64,000 nt of DNA from JACCTU01 sp963737405 (lineage in GTDB: Bacteria > Actinomycetota > Thermoleophilia > Gaiellales > Gaiellaceae), in contig CAVTSL010000012.1 of NCBI GenBank assembly GCA_963737405.1, positions 1-64,000 on the forward strand. The letters are read 5' to 3'. This document shows, piece after piece, positions 51,415-60,674 of the stretch; the first letter of the stretch is position 1; each line of letters starts with the position of its first letter. Made by a program: the position numbers and the translations under genes. Under the pieces are notes generated by a model that saw nothing but the letters and a program-made list of their open reading frames with translations, did no database searches and was not told where the DNA came from.

Positions 51415-52457
51415 GCGCCGTCGTCGCCGAGCGACCTTCGCCGATCCTCGGCCGTGAGCGCGTCGGTGAACTCGTCGAGCTCGCCCTCGAGCACACGATC
51501 GAGCTTGTGCTGCGTGAGGTGGATGCGATGGTCGGTCACGCGGTTCTCGGGGAAGTTGTAGGTGCGGATCTTCTCAGCCCGCTCGCCCGAGCCGATCTGC
51601 GAGCGGCGCGTCGCGTCGAGCTCCGCCTGCTGTCGCTCGCGCTCGAGCTCGTAGAGCCGTGCGCGGAGCACGCGCATCGCCTTCGTCTTGTTCTGGAGCT
51701 GCGACTTCTCGTCCTGCATCGCGACGACGGTGCCGGTCGGCAGGTGCGTGATCCGGACGGCCGAGTCGGTCGTGTTGACGCTCTGGCCGCCCGGGCCGGT
51801 CGAGCGGTAGACGTCGATCTTCAGCTCGTTCGGGTCGATCTCGATCTCGACCTCTTCGGCCTCGGGCATCACCGCGACCGTCGCGGTCGACGTGTGGATG
51901 CGTCCCTGAGACTCGGTCTCGGGCACGCGCTGGACCCGATGGGTTCCGCCTTCCCACTTGAACACGGAGTACGCACCGTCGCCCTTGACCGCGAACGTGA
52001 CCTCCTTCACGCCACCCGACTCGCTCGGCGAGCTGCCGAGCTGCTCGGTCTTCCAGCCGCGGCGCTCGGCATAGCGCGTGAGCATGCGGAACACGTCGCC
52101 GGCCCAGAGCGCGGCCTCGTCGCCGCCGACGCCCTGCCGCACCTCGACGATCACGTCCTTGCGGTCGGCCGGGTCGTTCTCGACGAGCGCGAGCTTCAGC
52201 TCCTCCTCGAGCGCGGCAAGCCGTTCCTCGAGGTCCGGGACCAGCTCGCGCAGGTCGCCGTCGTTCCTCGCGTCTGCGAGGTCGTCGCGAACCTGCCGCC
52301 ACTCGAGCGCGAGGCGGTACGGGCTCTCGAGATCCTTCAGACGGCGGCCGGTCTCCGCCGCGTCGCGCCGGTCGTTGTAGACCGACGGATCGGACATCCG
52401 CTCCTGCGTCTCGAGGTAGCGCCGCTCGAGGTCGTCGATCAGATCGTCGAGCGCCAT
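51411..52457 (-). CDS. prfA: Peptide chain release factor 1
   Basis: Ends translation at UAA and UAG. 348 aa, catalytic GPGGQSVNTTDSA. The codon-recognition tripeptide reads PET (RVPETESQGRIH) where PAT or PVT is usual; the spacing is kept. ATG 52457; the longer frame upstream overlaps the DUF1385 gene and is not real. Confidence 0.95.
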   Translation of the reverse strand: MALDDLIDDLERRYLETQERMSDPSVYNDRRDAAETGRRLKDLESPYRLALEWRQVRDDLADARNDGDLRELVPDLEERLAALEEELKLALVENDPADRKDVIVEVRQGVGGDEAALWAGDVFRMLTRYAERRGWKTEQLGSSPSESGGVKEVTFAVKGDGAYSVFKWEGGTHRVQRVPETESQGRIHTSTATVAVMPEAEEVEIEIDPNELKIDVYRSTGPGGQSVNTTDSAVRITHLPTGTVVAMQDEKSQLQNKTKAMRVLRARLYELERERQQAELDATRRSQIGSGERAEKIRTYNFPENRVTDHRIHLTQHKLDRVLEGELDEFTDALTAEDRRRSLGDDGA

Positions 52458-52462
52458 CGCCC

Positions 52463-53383
52463 TCAGGCCATGACTTCGACCCGCCGCCGCACGTCGGGGC
52501 GCTCCTGATCCTCGAGCCGGAGGACCTCGCGCAAGGCGCGGATCGAGACCTCGAGCTGGTCGAGCGAGGGCTCGCGCGTCGTGAGCCGCTGGAGCCAGAG
52601 GCCCGGTGCCAGCAGCGTCATCAGGATGCGGTTGTCCGAGTGCTTTCCGGCGAAGCGGATCAGCTCGTACGCGAGTCCGGCGATCAGCGGGAGGAGCAGG
52701 ATGCGGCTCGCGATCAGCCACGGCCACGACGGCTGCCCGACGAATGCGAAGACGAAGATCGCGATCACCATCACCCAGAGCAGGAACGCGGTCCCGCAGC
52801 GCGGGTGGATCAGCGAGAACCGCTGCACCTTCTCCGGCGTCAGCTCCTCGCCGGCCTCGAGCGCGTTGATCGCCTTGTGCTCCGCGCCGTGGTACTGGAA
52901 GACGCGGCGGAGGTCGGGCAGCAGCGAGATGACGAGGATGTAGAGGATGAAGATCGAGACGCGGATCAGACCCTCCACGACCACGAAGTAGCCGTCGGTC
53001 TCGACCGGCAGCCAGTTCGTGATCAGCGCCGGCGTGACCTTGAAGAGCATGAGGGCAAAGCCGATCGCGATCGCGAAGGCGAAGAAGATCGCCCAGCGCG
53101 AGAGCTCGGTCTCGACCTCTTCCTTCTCGTCGGCGTCGGCGTCCTGGGCCGCGTAGTTCGCGGAGATCGCGAGCGCGCGGAAGCCGATCGCGAGCGACTC
53201 GCCGAGCGCGACGACGCCGCGGATGATCGGGAGGCGGAACACGCGGTGGCGCGCCATCGGCGAGCTGATCGGCGTCGTGTGCTGCGCGATCTCGCCGTTC
53301 GGCTTTCGGACCGCGAGTGCCCAATGCGCGGGACTGCGCATCATCACGCCCTCGAGGACCGCCTGGCCGCCGATCGTCTGCAT
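52463..53383 (-). CDS. DUF1385 membrane protein
   Basis: 306 aa. The family start MQTIGGQAVLEGVMMRSP fixes ATG 53383. Four or five helices (~85-105, ~135-155, ~165-190, ~225-250) and the conserved YHGAEHKAINALE and HPRCGTAFLL. Function unknown; DUF1385 genes usually sit between rpmE and prfA, as here. The His, Glu and Cys residues suggest a possible metal site. Confidence 0.9.
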   Translation of the reverse strand: MQTIGGQAVLEGVMMRSPAHWALAVRKPNGEIAQHTTPISSPMARHRVFRLPIIRGVVALGESLAIGFRALAISANYAAQDADADEKEEVETELSRWAIFFAFAIAIGFALMLFKVTPALITNWLPVETDGYFVVVEGLIRVSIFILYILVISLLPDLRRVFQYHGAEHKAINALEAGEELTPEKVQRFSLIHPRCGTAFLLWVMVIAIFVFAFVGQPSWPWLIASRILLLPLIAGLAYELIRFAGKHSDNRILMTLLAPGLWLQRLTTREPSLDQLEVSIRALREVLRLEDQERPDVRRRVEVMA

Positions 53384-53400
53384 CGTCGGAAAGTGTGGAG

Positions 53401-53619
53401 CTAGCCCCGGCGGGCGCCGCCGGCGCGCTCGAGCCGCTTCTGGAAGCGCTCGACCCGGCCGCCGGTGTCCATCAGCTTCTGCTTCCCGGTGTAGAACGGG
53501 TGGCAGTTGGAGCAGATTTCGACGTGGAGCTCCGGCTTCGTGGAACGCGTCTGGAACGTGTTCCCGCAGGAGCACGTCACATTCGCAAGCACGTAATCAG
53601 GATGGATTCCGGCCTTCAT
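53401..53619 (-). CDS. rpmE: Ribosomal protein L31
   Basis: 72 aa, zinc-binding form with CSCG and CSNC, start MKAGIHPDY, and FYTGKQKLMDTGGRVERF. ATG overlaps the ilvA stop (4 bp). Confidence 0.96.
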   Translation of the reverse strand: MKAGIHPDYVLANVTCSCGNTFQTRSTKPELHVEICSNCHPFYTGKQKLMDTGGRVERFQKRLERAGGARRG

Positions 53620-54587
53620 CGCGGAGCCAGGATAGCAGAGGCGGTTTCCGCCGAAACGTTGCCCCCCGAGACAACCAGGGCGACGTGCTCGCCGGGGTCG
53701 TGGGCGATCTTCCCGGCGACGAGCGCGGCGGTCGAGGCGGCTCCCGCGGGCTCGACGGCGAGCTTTGCTCGGCTGTAGAGCAGGCGGAAGGCGTTCTCGA
53801 GCTCGGCCTCGGTCACCAGGACGACCTCGTCGACGCGCTCGCGCGCGACGGCCACCGCGTTCCGGCCCGCGTGGGGTGCGTTGAGACCGTCGGCGATCGA
53901 GACGGGTTTGATCTCAACGCGTTCGCCCGCCTCGAGGGCGAGGTGGAGCGCCGCCGAGGTCTCGGGCTCGACGCCGACGACGCGGACGTCGGGGCGCAGG
54001 CCCTTGACCGCGGTCGCGATGCCGGCGATCAGCCCGCCGCCGCCGACCGGCACGACGACGACGCCCGCGTCGGGGACGTCCTCGAGCAGCTCGAGCGCGA
54101 CGGTTCCCTGGCCGGACTGGATCAGCGGGTCGTCGAACGGGTGGACGAGCGTGCGCCCGGTCTCCTCGAGCAGCTCGTCGAGGCGCTCGAAGGCCTCGCC
54201 GGGGTCATGGGCGACGAGGTCGACCGCGGCCCCGTACTCGCGCGTCGCGGCGATCTTCTGCTCGCTCGCGCCCTGCCACATCACGACGAGCGCGTCGACC
54301 TCCTCGAGCGACGCGCAGTACGCGAGCGCCTGCGCGTGGTTGCCGGCGGAGATCCCGATCACGCCGCGCCGCTTCTCGTCGGCGCCGAGCGACGCGAGCT
54401 TCGTGAGCACTCCGCGCGGCTTGAACGAACCGGTGCGCTGGAAGAGCTCGGCCTTCAGGTGCACCGACGCGCCGGTGAGCCGCGAGAGCGCGGCCGAGGT
54501 GAACGTCGGCGTGCGGTGCAGGCGGTCGCCGATCGTCTCGCGCGCGCGCCGGACGTCGTCGAGCTCGATCAGCGCGGTCGCGGCCAT
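53616..54587 (-). CDS. ilvA: Threonine/serine dehydratase-like PLP enzyme
   Basis: 323 aa, catalytic (short) form without the regulatory ACT domain. PLP lysine in RTGSFKPRG, glycine loop PVGGGGLIAG. It turns threonine into 2-oxobutanoate and ammonia, or racemises serine; sequence alone does not decide. Its ATG 54587 lies right against the conserved element at 54590 and has no Shine-Dalgarno. Heads the unit ilvA-rpmE-DUF1385-prfA-prmC-tsaC. Confidence 0.85.
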   Translation of the reverse strand: MAATALIELDDVRRARETIGDRLHRTPTFTSAALSRLTGASVHLKAELFQRTGSFKPRGVLTKLASLGADEKRRGVIGISAGNHAQALAYCASLEEVDALVVMWQGASEQKIAATREYGAAVDLVAHDPGEAFERLDELLEETGRTLVHPFDDPLIQSGQGTVALELLEDVPDAGVVVVPVGGGGLIAGIATAVKGLRPDVRVVGVEPETSAALHLALEAGERVEIKPVSIADGLNAPHAGRNAVAVARERVDEVVLVTEAELENAFRLLYSRAKLAVEPAGAASTAALVAGKIAHDPGEHVALVVSGGNVSAETASAILAPR

Positions 54588-54589
54588 GG

Positions 54590-54702
54590 GGACGAATCGT
54601 CACACGTTTGGCACGCCGCGTGACGGTTGCGTGACGGGTTCGCGGGTAGCGTCGGCCTCGGGAGGCGGGTGGCCCACTTCCCCACCCCGATGGGAGGGGA
54701 AG
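54590..54702. other. Two-hairpin conserved element, copy 2
   Basis: Blocks shared with 21122-21242: GGACGAATCGTCAC (54590-54603), GGCACG (54610-54615), GTAGCGTCG (54646-54654), small hairpin GCCT-AGGC (54655-54666) and a long hairpin CTTCCCC(A)CCC..GGG(A)GGGGAAG (54677-54702). The stems are kept although the bases differ. The long hairpin is 10 bp past the stop of the membrane-protein gene (54712) and could also end that transcript. Confidence 0.45.
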
Positions 54703-54711
54703 GCGGTGACG

Positions 54712-55104
54712 TCAGGCCGGTTCGGGCTGGTCCGGTTCGGGCTGGGATGCGGTCGGCTCGGATTCGGCGGCCGGTTCCGCTGCGGCCGGGGCTTGCGGCT
54801 TCTTCGGCTTCCGGGGCTTCGGCTCGGCCGAAGGCCTCGACGGAGCCGGCGGCTTCGTCGACGTCGGCGGCTCCTGCGCCGGTGGCACCTCGGGCTCCGA
54901 CGCAGGCGACGGCGCGGCCTTCTGCGACGCGCGCGGCCGATCGACGAGCTTGATCGCGAGCCCGAGCAGCACTGCGCCCGCCAGCACGAACATCCGCCGG
55001 TGCCGCCGAACGCCGATGAGCACGAGCAGAAAGCCGGGCATCGCGAGTGGGCCGACCACGAGCGCGCGCTCGTCCTGTCCCGCGGGTCCTCCGGGCGCGG
55101 TCAC
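54712..55104 (-). CDS. Small membrane protein with Pro/Glu/Lys-rich tail
   Basis: 130 aa, no family recognised. GTG 55104 overlaps the oxidoreductase stop (GTGA). Two hydrophobic segments (~19-32 MPGFLLVLIGV and ~37-53 MFVLAGAVLLGLAIKLV) are followed by about 75 low-complexity residues rich in P, A, E, S and K (PKPRKPKKPQAP, QPEPDQPEPA). The tail may span the cell wall or lie in the cytoplasm. Confidence 0.6.
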   Translation of the reverse strand: MTAPGGPAGQDERALVVGPLAMPGFLLVLIGVRRHRRMFVLAGAVLLGLAIKLVDRPRASQKAAPSPASEPEVPPAQEPPTSTKPPAPSRPSAEPKPRKPKKPQAPAAAEPAAESEPTASQPEPDQPEPA

Positions 55105-56798
55105 GTCTGCTGGTACTCCGGCCCCGAGCCGCCCTCCGGCGGCGTCAGCCTCCCGCCCTTCGCGGTGATCGCGCCGCACTGCACGCAGTTCGACGGGTTC
55201 AGCTGCACCTCGACACCGCCCTCCCCGTCGGCCTCTCCGACCTCGTACACCTGCGCGGGACAGAGCCGCACCCAGAGGTCGCCGAGATCATGCGGCACGC
55301 GTCGCTGGATGCGGATGTGGTTCGGCTGGTCTTCCCGCGTCTTGTTCCCGGACAGGAAGACCGACGAGAGCTTGTCGAACGTGAGCCTGCCGTCCGACGC
55401 GGGATACCGGGACGCGCGGTTCGTGCGGATCAGATCCTGCGACGAGTCCGGCTCGGTCCGGAGCGTCCCCGGCGGCAGCTTCCCCCTCGTCGCGGTCATC
55501 ATCCCCGCGAGCGCGCCGCCGACCCAGAGGCCGCGCCCGAACGCCTGGCGCGTGTTCCTCACCTGCTCGAGGTCGCGCCAGATGAAGCTGTCCCGCACAG
55601 CGCGGTCGTAGGACTCGAGCACGCCCGGCGTCGCCGCGGTCCGCCCACGCTGGAGCGCGTCGAACGCCGACTCGGCCGCGAGCCTCCCCGACTCGACCGC
55701 GTAGTGGATGCCCTTGAGCGCGGGCACGTTGACCATCCCGACACCGTCGCCGCAGAAGAGGAGCCCCGGCGCATGCAGCCGCCTGGGGAAGGCGAGGAAC
55801 CCGCCTTCGGGAATCGTCTTCGCACCCCACTCGATCCGCTCGCCGCCCGCGACGATCGGCATCACGAGGCTGTGCATCTTCAGCTCCTGGAGCACGTCGT
55901 GCACCGAGAGCTCGACGTCGCGGTAGTCGAGCCCGACGACCATCCCGAGCGTCACGTGCTCGTCGCCCATCGGATAGATGAAGGAGCCGCCGAACTCCCG
56001 GTACTTCGCGCCACCGCGGAGCGGCCAGCCCAACGTGTGGATCACGCGCTTCAGCGGCTTGGCGACGCGCCACACCTCTTTCACTCCGAGCGCCCACACC
56101 TGCGGGTTCTCGCCCTGCAGCTGAAAGTGCTCGATCGCGGCGCCCGTCAGATGTCCCTGCGTGCCTTCGGCGAGCACGGTGATCCGTGCAACGAGGTCGG
56201 AGCCCGGCTCGAAGTTCGGCAACGGCTCGCCGTCCCGACCGCGGCCCTTGTCCCCGGTGCGAACGCCGACGACGCGGCCGTGGTCGACCAGGAGCTTCGT
56301 CGCCGACGTCTCCGGCAGGATCATCGCGCCCGCCTGCTCGGCCTCTTCCGCCAGCCACCGGCCGAGCTGCGAGAGGGACGCGACCCAGTTGCCGTGGTTC
56401 TTCATCGTCGGGGGCGCTGGAATTCGGTAAGCCGAGTTGGCCGTCAGGAAGAAGACGGCTTCCGCCTCGACCGGCTCGAGCAACGGCATGTCCTCGATCT
56501 CCTTGCGGCCGCGGAAGAGCAGGCGCAGCCCGCGCGGGTTGACGACGGCGCCGGAGAGAAGGTGCGAGCCGGGTTGCTTCCCCTTCTCGAGCACCGCGAC
56601 CGGGACGTCGCCGAGGCGCGCTCGCAGCTCGGGCGCCTCCTCGAGCAGCTGACCGAGCCTGATCGCGCACGCGAGCCCGGCGGGCCCGGCGCCCACGATC
56701 AGCACGCCGACGTCGATTCGCTCGTCCGCCGGATCGGTCGGCGCCGCGATGACCTCGGACGCGGAAAAGGGTGGCGGGAAGTCGGCCGGGCGCGTCAC
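55101..56798 (-). CDS. Electron transfer flavoprotein-ubiquinone oxidoreductase
   Basis: Takes electrons from ETF and reduces quinone at the membrane. 565 aa. FAD site VLIVGAGPAGLACAIRLG, quinone/FAD middle region, CGDGVGMVNVPALKG, and a C-terminal ferredoxin-like end. That end has LCPAQVYE and NCVQCGAIT; the usual third Cys of the C-x2-C-x2-C group is Ile, so only three of four cluster ligands are visible. GTG 56798 overlaps the etfA stop. Forms an operon with etfB and etfA. Confidence 0.92.
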   Translation of the reverse strand: MTRPADFPPPFSASEVIAAPTDPADERIDVGVLIVGAGPAGLACAIRLGQLLEEAPELRARLGDVPVAVLEKGKQPGSHLLSGAVVNPRGLRLLFRGRKEIEDMPLLEPVEAEAVFFLTANSAYRIPAPPTMKNHGNWVASLSQLGRWLAEEAEQAGAMILPETSATKLLVDHGRVVGVRTGDKGRGRDGEPLPNFEPGSDLVARITVLAEGTQGHLTGAAIEHFQLQGENPQVWALGVKEVWRVAKPLKRVIHTLGWPLRGGAKYREFGGSFIYPMGDEHVTLGMVVGLDYRDVELSVHDVLQELKMHSLVMPIVAGGERIEWGAKTIPEGGFLAFPRRLHAPGLLFCGDGVGMVNVPALKGIHYAVESGRLAAESAFDALQRGRTAATPGVLESYDRAVRDSFIWRDLEQVRNTRQAFGRGLWVGGALAGMMTATRGKLPPGTLRTEPDSSQDLIRTNRASRYPASDGRLTFDKLSSVFLSGNKTREDQPNHIRIQRRVPHDLGDLWVRLCPAQVYEVGEADGEGGVEVQLNPSNCVQCGAITAKGGRLTPPEGGSGPEYQQT

Positions 56799-57760
56799 GA
56801 ACCGCGGCGCTCGCGGACGAGCTCGGTCAGCTTCGGCACGACCTGGTGCACGTCGCCCACGACCCCGAGGTCGCAGAAGTCGAAGATCGGCGCGTTCGGA
56901 TCCTTGTTGATCGCGACGATCGTCCCCGAGCTCTGCATCCCGACCTTGTGCTGGATCGCTCCGGAGATGCCGCACGCGACGTAGAGCTTCGGCGAGACCG
57001 ACTTGCCGGTCTGGCCGATCTGCGTCGAGTACGGGTACCACCCCGCGTCGACGACCGCGCGCGTCGCGCCGACCGCGCCGCCGAGCGCCTTCGCGAGCTC
57101 CTCGACGAGCGTGAAGTTCTCGGGGCCGCCGAGCCCACGGCCGCCCGCGACGATCACGTCGGCCTCTGCAAGGTCAGGGCCCTCGCTCTCGGCGTGGGCC
57201 TGCTCGACCATCGTCGCGCCGCGCGAGTGCTCCTCGAGCTCGACCGCGACGTCCTCGACCGCGGCGGACCCACCCGTCGCCGCGGGGTCGAACGTGCCCG
57301 ATCGGAAGATCGCGAGCCGCGGCTCGCTCGTCCAGCCGACGTCGACGTAGACGGAGTCGCCGAGCGCGGGTCGCTTGCCGACGAGCCGGCCGTCGCGCCG
57401 CTCGAGGTCGACGAGGTCCCAGTTGAGGCCCGCGTCGAGCCGCGCCGCAAGCCCCGCTGCGACGTCGGCCGAGAGCACCGACGCTGCAAAGAGAACGGTG
57501 TCGAAGCCCTGAGCGCGGACGAGCGACGCGAGAACGTCGACGCGCGGCTGCGGAAGCGGCGCCTCGAGCGACGCGTCGTCGGCGACGAAGACCTTCGCCG
57601 CGCCGAACTCGCCTGCACCGTCGGCGAGCGCGCGGACGCCCGAGCCGATCACGACGCCGGCGACCTCGTCGTCGCCGAGCTGCGCCGCCTTCGAGAGCAC
57701 GCCGAGCGCACCCTTCTGCAGCTCGTTCTCGTGGTGCTCGAGGAAGACGAGCGTGCTCAG
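56795..57760 (-). CDS. etfA: Electron transfer flavoprotein alpha subunit, CTG start
   Basis: FAD-binding partner of EtfB, 321 aa. C-terminal FAD domain: GGRGLGGPENF, GQTGKSVSPKLYVACGISGAIQH, INKDPNAPIFDFCDLG. The family N-terminus (STLVFLEHHENELQKGAL) opens with CTG at 57760, overlapping the etfB stop as CTGA, with GGAGG five bases before. No ATG, GTG or TTG lies in frame near it. Confidence 0.93.
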   Translation of the reverse strand: MSTLVFLEHHENELQKGALGVLSKAAQLGDDEVAGVVIGSGVRALADGAGEFGAAKVFVADDASLEAPLPQPRVDVLASLVRAQGFDTVLFAASVLSADVAAGLAARLDAGLNWDLVDLERRDGRLVGKRPALGDSVYVDVGWTSEPRLAIFRSGTFDPAATGGSAAVEDVAVELEEHSRGATMVEQAHAESEGPDLAEADVIVAGGRGLGGPENFTLVEELAKALGGAVGATRAVVDAGWYPYSTQIGQTGKSVSPKLYVACGISGAIQHKVGMQSSGTIVAINKDPNAPIFDFCDLGVVGDVHQVVPKLTELVRERRGS

Positions 57761-58512
57761 ATCAGCCTCCGCTCCGCGAGGAACTCGACGATCTGCGTGG
57801 CCGCGTTCCCGTCGTCCTCGATCTTCCGGGTCTCGCCCCGAGGCGGCGGCTCGGAGAGCGCGAGCACCTCGGTCATCGCACCGGCCTCGACCCCGAGGTC
57901 CGCGAGCGTGACGGTCTCCTGCGGCTTCGACTTCGCGCCCATGATCCCCTTGAGCGACGGGTAGCGAGGCTCGTTGATCGCGTCCGAGACCGCGACGACC
58001 GCCGGGAGCGGCGCCTCGATCACGTCGTAGCCGAACTCGGTCTGCCGTTTTCCACGCGCCTTGCCGTCGGCGACGGTGAGCTCTGCGACCTGCGAGATGA
58101 CCGGACGGCGCAACCGCTCGGCGACCGCCGACCACAGCACGGCGCCGTCGGCGTCGGCTGCCTGCTGCCCGAAGAGGATGAGGTCGGGCTGCTCGCGCTC
58201 GAGCGCGGCGGCGAGGACACGGCTCGTCCCGACGAGGTCCGCGCCGGCCGCGGCGTCGTCGGTCACCAGCACGGCCCGGTCGGCGCCCATCGCGAGCGCC
58301 TTGCGGAGCGCGTCCGCCGCCTTCGCCGGGCCCATCGAGACGAGGACGACCTCTCCCTCACCCGAGTGATCCTTGACGCGGAGCGCCTCCTCGACCGCGT
58401 GCGCGTCGAACGCGTTGAGCGCGCCCTCGCCGGAGCGGTCGAGCCGCTTGGTTGCTGGATCGAGGCGCTTGCTGCCCTCGGGAACCTGCTTGACGCAGAC
58501 GGCGATCTTCAT
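57757..58512 (-). CDS. etfB: Electron transfer flavoprotein beta subunit
   Basis: Carries AMP and docks to acyl-CoA dehydrogenases, 251 aa. KIAVCVKQVPEG start, NAFDAHAVEEAL, DLILFGQQAADAD and the signature VVAVSDAINEPRYPSLKGIMGAK-type loop. ATG 58512, divergent from the M23 peptidase gene. Confidence 0.95.
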   Translation of the reverse strand: MKIAVCVKQVPEGSKRLDPATKRLDRSGEGALNAFDAHAVEEALRVKDHSGEGEVVLVSMGPAKAADALRKALAMGADRAVLVTDDAAAGADLVGTSRVLAAALEREQPDLILFGQQAADADGAVLWSAVAERLRRPVISQVAELTVADGKARGKRQTEFGYDVIEAPLPAVVAVSDAINEPRYPSLKGIMGAKSKPQETVTLADLGVEAGAMTEVLALSEPPPRGETRKIEDDGNAATQIVEFLAERRLI

Positions 58513-58600
58513 CGGGCGAGGACTTTATCCCGAGGGCGCGAAGCCAAGGCGCAGTCGGATTCCGTGTACCCTCCGGCCCTTCGAGCGCGAACCGGAGCTC

Positions 58601-59503
58601 ATGACACGCCACCGGACGACAGCCCGAGGACTTCTCGTTCTCACCGCGATCGCCCTGACCGCAGGGTCGGCAGCCGCGTACGCGTCGTCCGAAGCCGCCG
58701 CCCCGAAGGTTCCGCAGCTGATCTTCCCCGTCGTCGGCAAGGCGACGTACATCAACGACTTCGGCGCGCCGCGCGGCCAGGGGATCCACGAGGGAAACGA
58801 CATCATGACGACGTGGCGTTCGCCCGCCGTCGCAGTCGAAGCCGGCAAGGTGAAGTTCCACACGACGTCGGCGCGCGCTGGTTGCATGCTCTACCTCTAC
58901 GGCGCGAGCGGCACGATGTACGTCTACATCCACCTGAACAACGACCTGACCGCGAAGAACGACAACCGTGGGAAGTGCGTTGCGGGCGGGTCGTACTGGA
59001 AGGGCTTGAAGGACGGCGCGAAGGTCGAGGCGGGTCAGCCGATCGCGTACAACGGCAACTCCGGGGACGCCGACCAGGCGGGGTACCACCTGCACTTCGA
59101 GGTGCATCCCGGAGGCGGCGCGGCCGCCAGTCCGTTCAAGCATCTGAACAGGGCGAAGCGGCTGCTCTTCGCGGTGCAGCCCGGAGCAGACTTCACCGCG
59201 GCACTCCGGGGGAGCGTCGTGACGGCAGATGCGGCCTCGCGGTCGCTGACGTTGATGGTCGACCGTGTGCAGTCGTGGCCCGGCGGCATGCGCGTCGCGG
59301 GCGTCAAGCGTGCGGTCGAGCTCTCGGTTTCGCCGAGCGTCGTGATCTCCGACCCGCTCGGCGCGCTCGTGACGTCGGCGAGGCTCTCGAGCCTGAAGAA
59401 GGGCCAGACGGCCGTCGCGTGGACGGAGAAGGCCCCCGCGACGATCGACGCGGCGATGGGCGAGCCGTTCTCGCTGATCGCCGAGCGGCTCGTTCTCGGC
59501 TAG
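58601..59503 (+). CDS. Secreted M23-family peptidase-like protein
   Basis: 300 aa. Signal peptide of ~27 residues (LLVLTAIALTAGSAAAYA). LytM/M23 domain with HEGNDI (H-x-G-x-D) and YHLHFEV (H-x-H) metal motifs, so zinc-dependent cleavage of peptidoglycan cross-links is likely. An unknown ~110-residue C-terminal domain follows, beta-rich. ATG 58601 with GGAG just before it; longer starts would lack the signal peptide. Confidence 0.85.
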   Translation: MTRHRTTARGLLVLTAIALTAGSAAAYASSEAAAPKVPQLIFPVVGKATYINDFGAPRGQGIHEGNDIMTTWRSPAVAVEAGKVKFHTTSARAGCMLYLYGASGTMYVYIHLNNDLTAKNDNRGKCVAGGSYWKGLKDGAKVEAGQPIAYNGNSGDADQAGYHLHFEVHPGGGAAASPFKHLNRAKRLLFAVQPGADFTAALRGSVVTADAASRSLTLMVDRVQSWPGGMRVAGVKRAVELSVSPSVVISDPLGALVTSARLSSLKKGQTAVAWTEKAPATIDAAMGEPFSLIAERLVLG

Positions 59504-60273
59504 CGCCCGGAGAAGCGCGCCTCGCGCTTCTCGACGAACGCCGTCATCCCCTCCTTCGCGTCCTCCGACGCGAAGAGATCCGCGAACCGCTCGGCCTCGG
59601 AGGCGAGGTTGCCGGGGTGGTCGCCCTGGAGCGCGCGGTTCGTTGCCGCCTTCGCGGCGGCGAGCGCGATCGGACTGTGCTTCGCGAGTGCGTGCGCGAG
59701 CTCGAGCGTCTTGCTCATCAGCTCCTCCGGCTCGAAGACGGCGTTCACGAGGCCGCGGCGCTCCGCCTCGTCGGCGTCGATCATGCGCCCCGTGAGCACG
59801 AGCTCCTTCGCGAAGCCGATCGTCGTGGCGCGCGCGAGCCGTTGGGTTCCGCCCCAGCCGGGGATGATCCCGAGGTTGATCTCCGGCTGGCCGAGCTTCG
59901 CCTTGCTCGACGCGTAGCGAAGGTCGCACGCGAGCGCGAGCTCGCAGCCGCCGCCGAGGGCGAACCCGTTGATCGCGGCGAGCGCCGGCTGCGGCATCGT
60001 CTCCAGCAGGTTCGCCGCCGCGTGCCCGAGCGCACCCCAGGCCTGGGCTTCGGCGACGCCGAGGCCGCTCATGTACTTGATGTCGGCGCCCGCGACGAAC
60101 GCGCGGTCACCCGCACCCGTGAGGACGACCACGCGAACGTCGGCGTCCTCGGAGAGCTCGCGGAGCCGGTCGCGCAGGTCGGTCAGCGTCGGCAGGTCGA
60201 GCGCGTTGAGCGCATCCGGGCGATTGACGGTGACGACCGCGACGGCGGCGTCGCGCTCGACGTCGATGCTCAC
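59500..60273 (-). CDS. Enoyl-CoA hydratase/isomerase
   Basis: Crotonase-fold enzyme, 257 aa. Oxyanion segments AGADIKYM and NGFALGGGCELALACD; catalytic Glu pair suggested by CELALACD and GQPEINLGIIPG. Acts on enoyl-CoA in beta-oxidation. GTG 60273 overlaps the stop of the B12-binding subunit gene. Its 3' end overlaps the peptidase gene by 4 bp. Confidence 0.9.
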   Translation of the reverse strand: MSIDVERDAAVAVVTVNRPDALNALDLPTLTDLRDRLRELSEDADVRVVVLTGAGDRAFVAGADIKYMSGLGVAEAQAWGALGHAAANLLETMPQPALAAINGFALGGGCELALACDLRYASSKAKLGQPEINLGIIPGWGGTQRLARATTIGFAKELVLTGRMIDADEAERRGLVNAVFEPEELMSKTLELAHALAKHSPIALAAAKAATNRALQGDHPGNLASEAERFADLFASEDAKEGMTAFVEKREARFSGR

Positions 60274-60665
60274 GCGGGGACGCGGGCGCGGAGGAACTCG
60301 ACGATCTCGCTCGTCGGCGCGCCGGGCGTGAAGACCTCCGCCACGCCCTGCTCCTTCAGCTCGTTCGCGTCCTCCGTCGGGATCGTGCCGCCGACCACGA
60401 CCAGCACGTCTTCGGCGCCCTGCTCGCGGAGGCCGTTGATGATCTTCGGCACGAGCGTCATGTGCGCGCCGCTCAGGATCGAGATGCCGACGGCGTCCGC
60501 ATCCTCCTGGATCGCGGTCTCGACGATCTGCTCCGGGGTCTGGTGGAGACCGGTGTAGATGACCTCCATCCCGGCGTCCCGGAGCGCCCTGGCGATGATC
60601 TTCGCGCCGCGGTCGTGCCCGTCGAGGCCGGGCTTCGCGATCACCACACGGATCTTGCTGGCCAC
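60270..60665 (-). CDS. mcmB: Methylmalonyl-CoA mutase B12-binding subunit
   Basis: 131 aa, free-standing cobalamin domain with the His ligand in KPGLDGHDRGAK and the loops GISILSGAHM and VVVGGTIP. Pairs with the catalytic chain encoded at 61421-63085 to convert methylmalonyl-CoA and succinyl-CoA. GTG 60665 is chosen by homology and a TATACT box nine bases upstream. Confidence 0.92.
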   Translation of the reverse strand: MASKIRVVIAKPGLDGHDRGAKIIARALRDAGMEVIYTGLHQTPEQIVETAIQEDADAVGISILSGAHMTLVPKIINGLREQGAEDVLVVVGGTIPTEDANELKEQGVAEVFTPGAPTSEIVEFLRARVPA

Positions 60666-60674
60666 GGCTGCGCA

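Noticed and set aside
54610..54630. Sigma-54 promoter (TTGGCACG...) before the copy 2 element
   Set aside because: The -12 element (TTGCA-like at the right spacing) is missing and copy 1 does not keep TTGGCAC.
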